A stretch of DNA of 64,000 nt. It comes from Streptomyces sp. Tue 6430 (GTDB lineage: Bacteria > Actinomycetota > Actinomycetes > Streptomycetales > Streptomycetaceae). The notes beneath the pieces were generated by a model, which worked only from the letters and a program-made list of their open reading frames with translations, was not told where the DNA came from and searched no databases. A program made the translations under genes and the position numbers. The stretch covers positions 1-64,000 of the forward strand of contig JAKGSH010000001.1 in NCBI GenBank assembly GCA_021568835.1, read 5' to 3'. This document shows, piece after piece, positions 44,455 through 53,067 of the stretch (its first letter is position 1; every line of letters starts with the position of its first letter).

Positions 44455-44865
44455 GTGGATCCAGAAGTGACCGTGCTCGCGCAGAGCGCGGGGACCACCC
44501 TGGTCGCGTTGATGGCGACCGATGCCTGGCACCATGTGCGTGACGGGATCACACAGCTCTGGCGCCGGACGCAACCCGAGCGCGCCGAGACCGTCGCCGC
44601 CGAGTTGGAGGCCGGCCGCGAGGACGTGCTGACCGCCGCGGCGGCGGGCGACCAGGAGACCCTGGACGAACTACGGCTTCAGTGGCAGGGGATGGTGCGG
44701 CGACTGCTCGTCGCCCGGCCCGCCGCCGTCGAGGAACTGCGCGCACTGCTGGACCGACTCGATCCCGATGGCGCGGCCGCCCGGCGGATCACCCAGCACG
44801 CCACCGCGTCCGGTCAGGCCCGGGTCTACCAGGCGGGACGAGACCAGCACATCGCCGAGCGATGA
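44455..44865 (+). CDS. Small helical effector-like protein with amyloid-signalling-like C-terminal motif
   Basis: 136 residues. The N-terminal hydrophobic helix VLAQSAGTTLVALMATDAWH is followed by a charged helical bundle (LWRRTQPERAETVAAELEAG, LRLQWQGMVRRLL, ELRALLDRLD). This is how I would describe the Bell domain, a bacterial analogue of HeLo-type membrane-disrupting domains. The tail carries RVYQAGRDQHIAE, repeated nearly exactly (RVYQARGDQHISE) at the N-terminus of the next protein. Paired motifs of this kind in adjacent genes are the reported arrangement of NLR-associated amyloid signalling in actinobacteria. GGAGGGG lies 5 nt before GTG 44455. Its TGA overlaps the NLR start (ATGA). Role in cell death is inferred. 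Confidence 0.65.
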   Translation: MDPEVTVLAQSAGTTLVALMATDAWHHVRDGITQLWRRTQPERAETVAAELEAGREDVLTAAAAGDQETLDELRLQWQGMVRRLLVARPAAVEELRALLDRLDPDGAAARRITQHATASGQARVYQAGRDQHIAER

Positions 44866-46355
44866 CGGGCGGGACGGACGGCCACGCCGAGGACCACGGA
44901 CGCGTCTACCAGGCGCGGGGCGACCAGCACATCAGCGAGCACCACCACTACGGCGGGGACGGGCCCGCGCACGGCGGACCGGACTCGGTGCGACGCCCGG
45001 CGGTCGGCCGGCCACCCGTCGCGCTGCGCGACCGCGGTGAGGTGATGGAACGCCTGCGGGCGAGCGTCGAGGGGGAGCGCGGCGGCCAGGTCTACGTCCT
45101 GTACGGCATGGGCGGCTCGGGCAAGACGGCGGTCGCCTGCGCCCTGTTCCAGGAGGCCACCGGAGAACAGGGCCGGGTGGGCCTGTGGGTCAACGCCTCC
45201 GACCGCGCGAGCCTGCGCGCCGGCATGCTCGCCGTCGCCGCCGACCGAGGGGCGGGCGACGGCGAACTGCTCGCCGCGCGCAACGGCCTCAGACCCGCCG
45301 CCGATCTCGCCTGGACGTATCTCGACCGTTCCGCCGAACCCTGGTTACTGGTCCTGGACAACACCGACGAGCCGGAGATCCTGCGGGACGGCGACTGGCT
45401 GCGCACCAGCCCCCGCGGCACCGTCCTGGTGACCACACGGCGCGCGGCGGCCCGGTGGTGGCCGGGCGCCGAGCTGCAGTACATCGGCGTACTGCCACGG
45501 GAGGACGCCGCGCTCGTGCTGTGTGATCTCGCACCGCACAGCGGTACGGCGGAGCAGGCGGCGCGGGTCGCGGACCGGCTCGGGCGGCTGCCCCTCGCCC
45601 TCACCCTGGCGGGCGGCTTCCTCTCCCGGCAGGTCATCGACCCCTGGACGATGGACACCTACGGGGACCGGCTCGACTCGGACGAACGGGTCCAGCTGAT
45701 AGACCGGGGAGCCGACGCGCTGTCCGAGGCGGACCCCCGGCATCTGGTCGGCCTGACCTGGCAGCTGACCCTCGACGCGTTCGAAGCGCGCGGGCTGCCC
45801 GAAGCGGCGGCCCTGCTCAGGCTGCTGGCCCGGTTCGCCGCCGAGCCGCTGCCGCTGACCCTGCTCAACCACGCCGGTATCGGCGCCGTACTGCCCCGTG
45901 CCCGGACCGAGACGGCCCTCAGAGCCCTCCTCGACCAGTCGCTGTCCGAGCTGGTCGACGCCGCCGGCGCACGCTGCGTACAGAGTCACGGCATCCTGCT
46001 CGACAGCGTCTCGGCGGCGACCCCCACGGACCTGGTGCCCGCCCTCGACACGACAGCCGTCCGGCTGCTCGACGCGGTCGTGCCCGGCGTACCCGACGCC
46101 GGTCCGCACGATCCCCGACTGCGCCTGCTGGTACCTCACGCGCTGGCCCTGCTGGGGCACATCGGCGAACCGTCCGCCGCCGACGCCCTGGCCGTCGCGA
46201 CGCGGCTGTCCACCGCCCTGCACCGGACCGGTGACTACCTCTCCGCCTGGGAGACCGCCCGGAACGCCACCGACCTCGCACAGCGGCACCTCGGCGCGGA
46301 CCACCGTGCGGTCCTCGCCGCCCGCTCCAGGGCGGGGCGGGCACTGTTCCGGCTG
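44862..46355 (+). pseudogene. NB-ARC-type NLR protein truncated before its repeat domain
   Basis: N-terminal motif RVYQARGDQHISEHHHYGG, then a STAND NTPase: Walker A YVLYGMGGSGKTAVACAL (~residue 80), Walker B WLLVLDNTDEPEIL, RGTVLVTTRRAA (sensor I type) and GRLPLALTLAGGFL (GxP motif). A winged-helix and the first TPR helices ([34 protein letters not shown]) follow. The TPR array that should sense the trigger stops at about 46355, where pglZ-like sequence begins in another frame. Intact NLRs of this class have many more repeats. Read as is, the frame continues as nonsense and rejoins a helicase fragment, so the product is a chimera. Confidence 0.75.
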
Positions 46356-46548
46356 GGCGGACCTCGCCCTGGAGCACATCGAGGCCGGCGGCGACCCGGA
46401 CCCCGTCCTCAAGGCCGCCTACGACACCCTCGGCACCCGCGTCCGGGACCGGCGCCGGCAGATCGACGCGTCCTTCGCCCGCTCCCTGGCGGCCTGGACC
46501 CAGGCCGGCACCCAGCCCGGCTCCCTGCTCACCGTCGAGACCTCGGCG
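46350..46548 (+). pseudogene. PglZ fragment (BREX type 2)
   Basis: Frame reads [39 protein letters not shown] and [20 protein letters not shown], matching my knowledge of the region before the alkaline-phosphatase core of BREX-2 PglZ. It lies between the cut NLR and a helicase fragment. The identification rests on a short segment and needs a search. Confidence 0.5.
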
Positions 46549-47696
46549 ACCTGGACCGTGTCATCCAGATCGACTCACCGGCCTCCGTCGCCTCGTTCCT
46601 GCAGCGCATCGGCCGCACCGGCCGGCGCTCCGGCACCGTACGCAACTGCCTGTTCCTCACCACCCGCAAGGACACCCTGCTGCAGGCGGCGGGACTGCTG
46701 CTGCTGTGGTCGCGCGGCTGGGTCGAACCGGTCCTCCCGCCGCCCGAACCGCGCCACCTCGTGGCCCAGCAGCTCCTCGCCGTCACCCTGCAACAGCACA
46801 AGCTCGGCGACAAGTTGTGGGACCGGCAGTGGAACGGCCTCGTCCCCTTCGACCGGTCAGCCGCCCCGATCCTGCGCTTCCTCACCGAGGAGGGGTTCCT
46901 CGACAGCGACGGCGGCCTGCTGTTCGTCGGACCCGAGGCGGAACGCCGCTTCGGCAAGCGGCACTTCATCGAGCTCACCGCCTCCTTCACCGCACCACCG
47001 CAGTTCACCGTCCTGTCCGGGCGCACGGAGATCGGCCGCACCGACCCGAGCGTGCTCACCGAGGAACGGCCCGGCCCGCGGCGTCTGCTGCTCGGCGGAC
47101 GAAGCTGGCAGGTCACCTACATCGACTGGACGCGCAAACGCGTCTTCGTCGAACCCGCCGACGGCGGCGGCATCGCCAAGTGGATGAACGGCGGCATCGC
47201 CGGACTGTCCTACGCCCTGACCCGCGCCATGCGCGAGGTCCTGCTCGGTGAGGACCCTCCCGTGTCGCTCACCCGCCGTGCCGAGGCGCGCCTGGCCGAG
47301 CAACGCGAGACCGACGCACCCGACACCGTGCACCCGGGCGGCACACTGATCACGCGCGTCGGCAGCGACGTGCGCTGGTGGACCTGGGCCGGCTACCGCG
47401 CCAACGCCACCCTCGGAGCCACCCTCTCGTCGGTCGCCGACCCCCTGCAACGCCCCACCGACTGCTGGCTGCGCCTGCGCGAGGACCTCACCCCGGCCGA
47501 CTGGCGCGCGGCCCGCGAGAGCGTCGGCGAGAGCCTGGTCCTGCCCGACGTGGACCCCCGTGCGGTACGCGGCCTGAAGTTCTCCGCCGCCCTCCCGGAG
47601 CGCCTCGCCGTCGCCACGGTCGCAGCCCGTCTGGCCGACTTCGAGAGTGCCCGCGCGGTGCTCGGCGAACCCGTTCGCTTCCAGCACGACGGCTGA
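46549..47696 (+). pseudogene. Lhr-like helicase C-terminal fragment (BrxHI of BREX type 2)
   Basis: About 380 residues beginning in motif V/VI of a superfamily 2 helicase: [20 protein letters not shown] and [11 protein letters not shown]. It continues with the winged-helix/C-terminal part ([77 protein letters not shown]). It lacks the ATPase domain, so it is inactive. Lhr-like BrxHI normally accompanies pglW-X-Y-Z in BREX type 2, which supports a common origin with the pglZ and pglW pieces. Confidence 0.7.
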
Positions 47697-47816
47697 ACCG
47701 GATGATTCGGTGTGAACAGGGCCGCGATGCTGCGTCCGCCGTGTACACCGTCATGCATGGATGTGCTGCCAGTCACGGGCCATCGACAACCTCCGGCCCT
47801 CTGCAAGGAGTTCACC

Positions 47817-48233
47817 GTGCCACCCCGCTTCGAGACAGCCCGCTTCCACGTCGAGTCAGGCCCCGACTCCCTCTTCACGCGGGTCCGGCACATCCTGAGC
47901 GAACCAGTGCGGCTGAAAGCCCACGGCGCACACGTGACCGAACGACTGGAGCAGCGAGGCGCGCCTTTGGAAACGTTGGTCCGCTTCGACCCGGGAAACT
48001 GGGAGCTGATCTCGGCAGAGGTGCGTACGGACACCGGAAAGTGGGTGAAGTCGACCTGGCGGGTGCGGGCGGAAGAGCGGCTCTGGTGGGTGGTGGTCGG
48101 ACTCGGTAACGCGCTCGTCACCGTGATCGACGTGGATCCGCAACGCCGGGGCATGGGGGAGGGCATCGTCACCGGAGGCCCCCTGTACGCACAGGTCGAT
48201 GCCGTCAACACGGAGCTCATGCGCGGTATGTGA
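47817..48233 (+). CDS. Conserved hypothetical protein
   Basis: 138 residues, soluble: FETARFHVESGPDSLFTRVR, HILSEPVRLKAHGAHVTERL, VRFDPGNWELISAEVRTDTG, WWVVVGLGNALVTVIDVDPQ. Strand-rich with a Trp pair. It resembles small DUF4258-like or ParE-like folds in pattern only, so I do not assign it. AAGGAG lies 8 nt before GTG 47817. Located just past the BREX scar. Confidence 0.6.
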   Translation: MPPRFETARFHVESGPDSLFTRVRHILSEPVRLKAHGAHVTERLEQRGAPLETLVRFDPGNWELISAEVRTDTGKWVKSTWRVRAEERLWWVVVGLGNALVTVIDVDPQRRGMGEGIVTGGPLYAQVDAVNTELMRGM

Positions 48234-48259
48234 GAGCTGTGCAGAGGGACCACCACTTC

Positions 48260-48295
48260 CCGTTTCCCTCCGTGAACTCCGACGAAGGGAAACGG
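48260..48295 (+). terminator. Hairpin after the hypothetical gene
   Basis: CCGTTTCCCT and AGGGAAACGG form a perfect 10-bp stem with a 16-nt loop, 26 bp after the stop. The remaining ~270 bp up to repeat copy B contain no gene I can support. Confidence 0.6.
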
Positions 48296-48569
48296 CGGCC
48301 GACTGATCGTCAGCGGGTCCCTGTGGGCCCTTCCAAAGGCACCAGTCCCGAAGGTCCTTCTTCGACCGATTTCCTGGCGAGCAGTTCCTCGAGCGGTGGA
48401 GCCCCAGCGCGCCGGTGATGCCTGTGCGGGCCGCCGTCGAGGCGAGGGCCCCGGTGACCCCGGCTCGTCGTCAGGGCTGTGCCGGGCGGCATGGTGACTG
48501 TGTGGCGCCGCCCAGTGCGGCCCGTGCCGCAACGGATGGGCGGTTACGGACCGCCACCGGTGAACATCT

Positions 48570-48742
48570 GTGGTGAGAGCCCGTCAACTCGCGCCGCGGA
48601 CATGCACCTCGGCGTGTCCCGGGAGCCCGTCGGGGCTCGGGCTCCCGGCGCTCGGCTCAGTGCCCGGCCACCGCGCTCACGCCGTGCTCACCGCGTCGAC
48701 CAGTTCCGCGAGCGCGTCGGCGAGGGTGTCCAGGCCGGGGCC
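48570..48742. repeat. Copy B of the ~180-bp repeat (3' end of the amidohydrolase and flank)
   Basis: Homologous to 28070-28250. It spans the last codons of the N-formylglutamate amidohydrolase (LADALAELVDAVSTA) and ~107 bp beyond the stop. Copy B is the parent context because the gene here is complete. Confidence 0.7.
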
Positions 48743-49477
48743 GGCCGGGCCGCCCGGTTCGGTCATGTAGACGTCCCGGCGGATCTCGACCATCAGGGCG
48801 CCGACCCGTGGGTCCTTCCCGTAGTGCGCCAGCGGGACGTACGTGCCGGCGAAGGGGCTGTTGATCCCCGTGCCGCCGAAGCCGGCGAACGCCCGCTCGG
48901 CGGCGAGCCGCAGCTTCTCGGGGGTGTGGAAACCGTCGCTGCCCAGGCAGATGGGTGGGCGCGGGCCGTCTCCGTGCAGTTCGTAGGGCAGGGGCGCGGT
49001 CGGGTACGAGTGCACGTCGACGATCACCGCCCGCCCCACGGCCGCCAGCCGCTCCGTCACCGCGGCGGTCATGGCGGCGGCGTACGGCTCGAAGTACTCC
49101 TCCACGAGCGCCCGCCCGTCGTACCCGGCCGGGCGCAGCTCCTCCCGGTGCGTGGTCCGCGTGTACACCGCGCCCATGCCGACCGACAGCATCTCCTCCC
49201 GCTCGTCCGGGAACCGCTCGGGGTCGACGACCAGCCGGGACAGCCGGTTGACGAACCGCCAGGGCGCGGTGGCGCAGCGCGCCGCGGCGGCCGCCGCGAT
49301 CTCCGCCGTGTGCGAGTCGGTGATGTGGTCCAGCTCCCGCTCCAGCGCGGCGTCGTCGAGGACGATGCCCTGCCGCACCGGCGCCGGTACCGCCCGCGAG
49401 GAGTGCGGGACGTGGAGGATCACGGGGGAGTCCGGGGCTCCGGGGAGGAGCTGGTAGGAGGCTGTCGTGTCGTTCAT
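48677..49477 (-). CDS. N-formylglutamate amidohydrolase
   Basis: 266 residues of the HutG-type amidohydrolase family. SPVILHVPHSSRAVP contains the N-terminal His motif, ERELDHITDSHTAEIA the acidic/His site, NRLSRLVVDPERFPDEREEM the conserved Arg/Asp segment, VIVDVHSYPTAPLPYE the DxHS metal site, and VEIRRDVYM the C-terminal conserved strand. It hydrolyses N-formylglutamate or related N-acyl amino acids in histidine degradation. No hut genes are nearby. ATG 49477. Confidence 0.88.
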   Translation of the reverse strand: MNDTTASYQLLPGAPDSPVILHVPHSSRAVPAPVRQGIVLDDAALERELDHITDSHTAEIAAAAAARCATAPWRFVNRLSRLVVDPERFPDEREEMLSVGMGAVYTRTTHREELRPAGYDGRALVEEYFEPYAAAMTAAVTERLAAVGRAVIVDVHSYPTAPLPYELHGDGPRPPICLGSDGFHTPEKLRLAAERAFAGFGGTGINSPFAGTYVPLAHYGKDPRVGALMVEIRRDVYMTEPGGPAGPGLDTLADALAELVDAVSTA

Positions 49478-49742
49478 CTGGAGTGCCCTCGCTGCGAGTT
49501 GCCGTGGATCGTGCGTCGGGGGGCAAGCGCGCCTCCCGCCAGGTCGGCCGGACGCGGGAACCGCGCCGACCGATCGCACATGATCATCGTGTACGCATCC
49601 TCTTCGCGTCAAGCTGTTAACCAATGCTTTCGTTTGCGGCTGGTCTTCCGGGCCCCCGCCGCCCGCGGAACCGCCTCCGGGTACGGTGCCCGATGTATGG
49701 CACACGTACGTGGTGGGCCACGGCGGGGACTCACCGGAGGAC
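49478..49742. other. Divergent promoter region of amidohydrolase and kinase
   Basis: 265 bp; an AT-richer patch at 49578-49632 (CACATGATCATCGTGTACGC, TCAAGCTGTTAACC) probably contains both promoters. Confidence 0.35.
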
Positions 49743-50711
49743 GTGAACGTGGAGCAGTTCGCTGCGGGCAGGATTCTGCGCGGCAGGTACCGGCTGGAAC
49801 GGATCCTGGGCCGAGGGTCGATGGGGCACGTCTGGCAGGGGACGGACACCTATCTGGAGCGCCCCGTCGCGGTCAAGACCGTCGCCGCGGACCTGCTGGC
49901 CCTGCCCGACTGGCGCGGCACCGCCCTGGCGCGCTTCGAGCGGGAGGCCAAGGCCGCCGCCCGCCTGGACCACGCCAACATCACCACCGTGTACGACGCG
50001 GCCGTCACCGAGGACGTCTGCTGCCTGGTGATGCAGCTCGTCGACGGAACGACCCTCGACAACGTCGTCGACGGCGCCGACGACGGACGCCTGTCCGTGC
50101 CGGCCGCGGTCTCCGTGGCCGCGCAACTGTGCTCGGGACTGTCCGCTGCCCACGCGGCCGGCCTCGTGCACCGCGACCTCAAGCCCCAGAACGTCATGGT
50201 GTCCGCCGGCGGTCTGGTGAAGATCCTCGACTTCGGTCTGGTGAAGGTGCTCTCGGACACCGACCCGCGGCTCACCATGACGGGGGAGACCCTCGGCAAC
50301 GTCTCCTGCGCCTCGCCCGAACTCCTGGCCGGTGACCAGCCGTTGGACGGCCGCAGCGACCTGTACGCGGTGGGGTGCCTGCTGCACCACATGCTCACCG
50401 GCCACCCTCCCTTCCGCGGCGAGGGGCCCGCCGAGCTCGTGACCCGGCACCTCACCGCACCCCCGCCCCGGCTCGCCGACAGCGGGGTCGAGGTCCCGGC
50501 CGCCCTTCAGGCCCTGTCGCACGCGCTGCTCGCCAAGCGTCCCGAGGACCGTCCCGGCGACGCGGTGGAGGTGTACGCGGCCCTCGCCCCGTACCTGCCC
50601 GCCCCCGATCCGGTGCTCGCGACCCGCAGGATGCCGCCGGAGGATCCCCGGCGGCCGTTCCTCGTGCCTCAGGGGCCTGTCGTGCCCCGAGGGCCTGTCG
50701 TGCCGCGGTAA
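49743..50711 (+). CDS. Cytosolic Ser/Thr protein kinase
   Basis: 322 residues with one Hanks-type kinase domain. LERILGRGSMGHVWQG is the Gly loop, RPVAVKTVAAD the ATP Lys, LVHRDLKPQNVMV the catalytic loop, KILDFGLVKVL the DFG, and SCASPELLAGD in place of APE. There is no membrane segment or sensor domain, only a short Pro-rich tail with a VPQGPVVPRGPVVPR repeat. The start is chosen near GGAGG (GTG 49743 or 49749); ATG 49686-region starts lack an RBS. Convergent with the RelE-UvrD gene, 53 bp away. Confidence 0.87.
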   Translation: MNVEQFAAGRILRGRYRLERILGRGSMGHVWQGTDTYLERPVAVKTVAADLLALPDWRGTALARFEREAKAAARLDHANITTVYDAAVTEDVCCLVMQLVDGTTLDNVVDGADDGRLSVPAAVSVAAQLCSGLSAAHAAGLVHRDLKPQNVMVSAGGLVKILDFGLVKVLSDTDPRLTMTGETLGNVSCASPELLAGDQPLDGRSDLYAVGCLLHHMLTGHPPFRGEGPAELVTRHLTAPPPRLADSGVEVPAALQALSHALLAKRPEDRPGDAVEVYAALAPYLPAPDPVLATRRMPPEDPRRPFLVPQGPVVPRGPVVPR

Positions 50712-50763
50712 CCGCGGGAGCCGCGGGAGCTGCGGCGCACCGCGGCGCGACCCGTGGGCGCGG

Positions 50764-53067
50764 TCACGCCGCGGCCGGCGGCCGGACCCTGATCAGCTCT
50801 TCGAGGAACGGGCTCGGCTCCCCGTGCCAGAAGACGTCCAGGCTGTCCCGGGCGCGCGTGGCCGCGACGAAGAGCAGCGAGCGGGCGCGCTGCATCTCCG
50901 TCCGGTAGCGCGCCGGGTCGGTGGCGCGCCGCTGCCGGACGCTCGCACGCGGCACCAGCCCGTCGGTCACCCCGGCGATGATCATGTGCTGGTACTCGAG
51001 CCCCTTGAACCGGAACATCGTGCCGATGTGGACGCCGCTGTCGCCGAGGGGCCCGTCCGGACCTATCTCCAGCGCCCGGATGCCGTGCCGGCCCAGGGTG
51101 TGCCCGACCTCGCGCGCCATGTCGTTGGTCGGCACGGCGACGGCGATCTGTTCGTGCGGCACCTGCCCCCAGGACTCGATCAGCGCGGCGATCGCCTCGC
51201 GCTCGTCCTCCCAGTCGTCGAGCCGGTGCAGGTCCGGGACGGCGCCGCTGAGCACGGACCGGTACCCGGCCAGGGTCTCGCCGCCGCCGTCGAGGTCGTC
51301 GTACCTCTCGTCGCCGAGCACGTTCAGCGCGGAGCGCAGGATCTGCCGGGTGGTGCGGTAGCTCAGCGAGAGTTTCGACGACCGGCCGCGGATGTTGACG
51401 CCGAGGCTGCCGAGGGTCACCTGGTTCTTGTAGATGCGCTGGTGGGTGTCACCGACCAGGAAGAGGTCGTTGCGGTCCGGGGCGGTCATGGCGCGCAGCA
51501 TCTTCCAGTGCGCGGGCCGCAGGTCCTGGGCCTCGTCGACCACGATGTGCCGGTACCGGTAGCGCAGCCAGCCCCCCGAGCCGTCGGCGACGTGGATGTT
51601 GTCCAGGCCGCCCGCCTCCTCCCGCCGGCGGTCGACGGCCTGGATGCGCCGGGCGCGTTCCGCCTCCAACTGGGCGGCCCGTTCCGCGACCTGGTCCCAG
51701 GTCTGGACGCCCAGTCGGTCCAGGCGCTGGGCGAAGCGCTCGGTGAGCTGCCAGATCCCGGCGCGCTCGGCACGGGTGACCGTGCGTCCGCGTCCGGCCC
51801 GGCGCGCCCGGAAGTAGTCCGTGCGGGAGGTGACGGCCTGGCCGAGGATCACCTGTGTCCACTCGTCGTTGAGGAACTCCGCGTCCCACCCGTCCTCGCC
51901 GAGTTCGTCCAGGAGCGAGCGCCATTCGCGGACCGCCTGCGCCTCGTCGACGATCCTCTTGCGGTTGCCCGGTTCGGCCTCCCGGACGGTGCGCAGCGCC
52001 AGTTGGTCGACGTGGCTGATCTCGACGCGGGACAGCAGCGCCTCGCCGCCGAGCGCCAGCAGCCGGGACCGCAGGTCGGCCGCGAGGTTCTTGTTGTACG
52101 TCGTCAGCAGGACCGGCTTGTCGCGGCCGGCCGGGAGCCGCTCGACCAGGTGCCTGACCCGGTGCAGTGCCACGATCGTCTTGCCCGTGCCGGGCCCGCC
52201 GCCCACCCGCGCCGGACCGCTGTAGTCCCGTGCGACCAGCTTGGCCTGGGTGGGGTGCAGGAACACCTTCCAGCGCCCGAAGTCCTCGCCCTCCAGCGCC
52301 TCGCGCAGCGCGTCGTCGGTCGTGGTGACGATGGTGGCGGGGCGCTCGGCGGCGGCCCGGAAGTCCTCGGTGTCGACCGGTTCCGGGGCCGCGACGGGGG
52401 CGGTGACCTGCTCCAGGACGTCGTCGTACGCCTTGCCGTCGTACAGCGCCAGCAGCACCTCGCCGGTGAGCTGCGGCGCGTACTCGACGAGGCCGAGGAG
52501 CTGGTCCTCGGTGGTCAGCGCGGCGACGAGCGGGATCAGGGGCGGGGCCACACCCAGGTCGGTGAGCTGCTGCTCCGACCAGGCGGCGAACAGCGGCCCC
52601 GGAGCGGCCGGCCCGGCGGGACGCGCGGGCCCGGCGGAGTCGGCGGGCGCGGCGGAGTCGGCGGGCCTGGCGGGCGCGGTCGGCGCGGCGGGCCGCTGCG
52701 CCGTGGGGCTGAGCACCTCCTCCTGCACGACCTGCAGGTCCACGTACTCGATGCCGCCGGTGACGCGGTTCACCGAGTACGTGAGCCGGTCCAGGTGCGC
52801 GTACACGTCCTTGCGGTGCTTGACCGAGACGATCAGCCAGTCGTCGTCGGCCAGGCGCAGCAGCAGCGCGCGGTACTCGTCGTTGACGCGTGCCGAGTGC
52901 AGCTTGTCGTGCCCCTGCAACTGCTTGAGGCGCAGGCCCGCGGAGTCGGGGTTGGTCTTGAACTTGTGCTGGAAGTCGTAGATGGCGCCCTTGACCGGGC
53001 GGGGGAGCTTGAGGATCTCCCGGTCCGCCTTGTCGAGCAGGCGCAGTGTCACGTTCTTGCCGGTCAC
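50764..53067 (-). CDS. RelE/ParE-like domain fused to UvrD/Rep-type helicase
   Basis: 767 residues. The first ~90 look like a RelE/ParE toxin fold: LLDKADREILKLPRPVKGAI, LRLKQLQGHDKLHSARVNDE, YRALLLRLADDDWLIVSVKH, RKDVYAHL. A Pro/Ala linker leads to a superfamily 1 helicase: Walker A VGGGPGTGKTIVALHR (~residue 290), HIVVDEAQDLRPAHWKML (Walker B), DLFLVGDTHQRIYKNQ (III), LSLSYRTTRQILRSA (IV), GTMFRFKGLEYQHMIIAG (V) and LLFVAATRARDSLDVFW (VI). All helicase motifs are intact. GTG 53067 overlaps the TGA of the giant helicase gene (GTGA), so both are made together. It may process DNA or translation-linked RNA; its role is unknown. Confidence 0.85.
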   Translation of the reverse strand: MTGKNVTLRLLDKADREILKLPRPVKGAIYDFQHKFKTNPDSAGLRLKQLQGHDKLHSARVNDEYRALLLRLADDDWLIVSVKHRKDVYAHLDRLTYSVNRVTGGIEYVDLQVVQEEVLSPTAQRPAAPTAPARPADSAAPADSAGPARPAGPAAPGPLFAAWSEQQLTDLGVAPPLIPLVAALTTEDQLLGLVEYAPQLTGEVLLALYDGKAYDDVLEQVTAPVAAPEPVDTEDFRAAAERPATIVTTTDDALREALEGEDFGRWKVFLHPTQAKLVARDYSGPARVGGGPGTGKTIVALHRVRHLVERLPAGRDKPVLLTTYNKNLAADLRSRLLALGGEALLSRVEISHVDQLALRTVREAEPGNRKRIVDEAQAVREWRSLLDELGEDGWDAEFLNDEWTQVILGQAVTSRTDYFRARRAGRGRTVTRAERAGIWQLTERFAQRLDRLGVQTWDQVAERAAQLEAERARRIQAVDRRREEAGGLDNIHVADGSGGWLRYRYRHIVVDEAQDLRPAHWKMLRAMTAPDRNDLFLVGDTHQRIYKNQVTLGSLGVNIRGRSSKLSLSYRTTRQILRSALNVLGDERYDDLDGGGETLAGYRSVLSGAVPDLHRLDDWEDEREAIAALIESWGQVPHEQIAVAVPTNDMAREVGHTLGRHGIRALEIGPDGPLGDSGVHIGTMFRFKGLEYQHMIIAGVTDGLVPRASVRQRRATDPARYRTEMQRARSLLFVAATRARDSLDVFWHGEPSPFLEELIRVRPPAAA

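Noticed and set aside
44862..47696. A single ~945-codon NLR-helicase fusion protein starting at 44862
   Set aside because: The middle 200 bp reads sensibly only in another frame as a pglZ-like piece, and the helicase part lacks its ATPase domain; a deletion chimera is more likely than a fusion.
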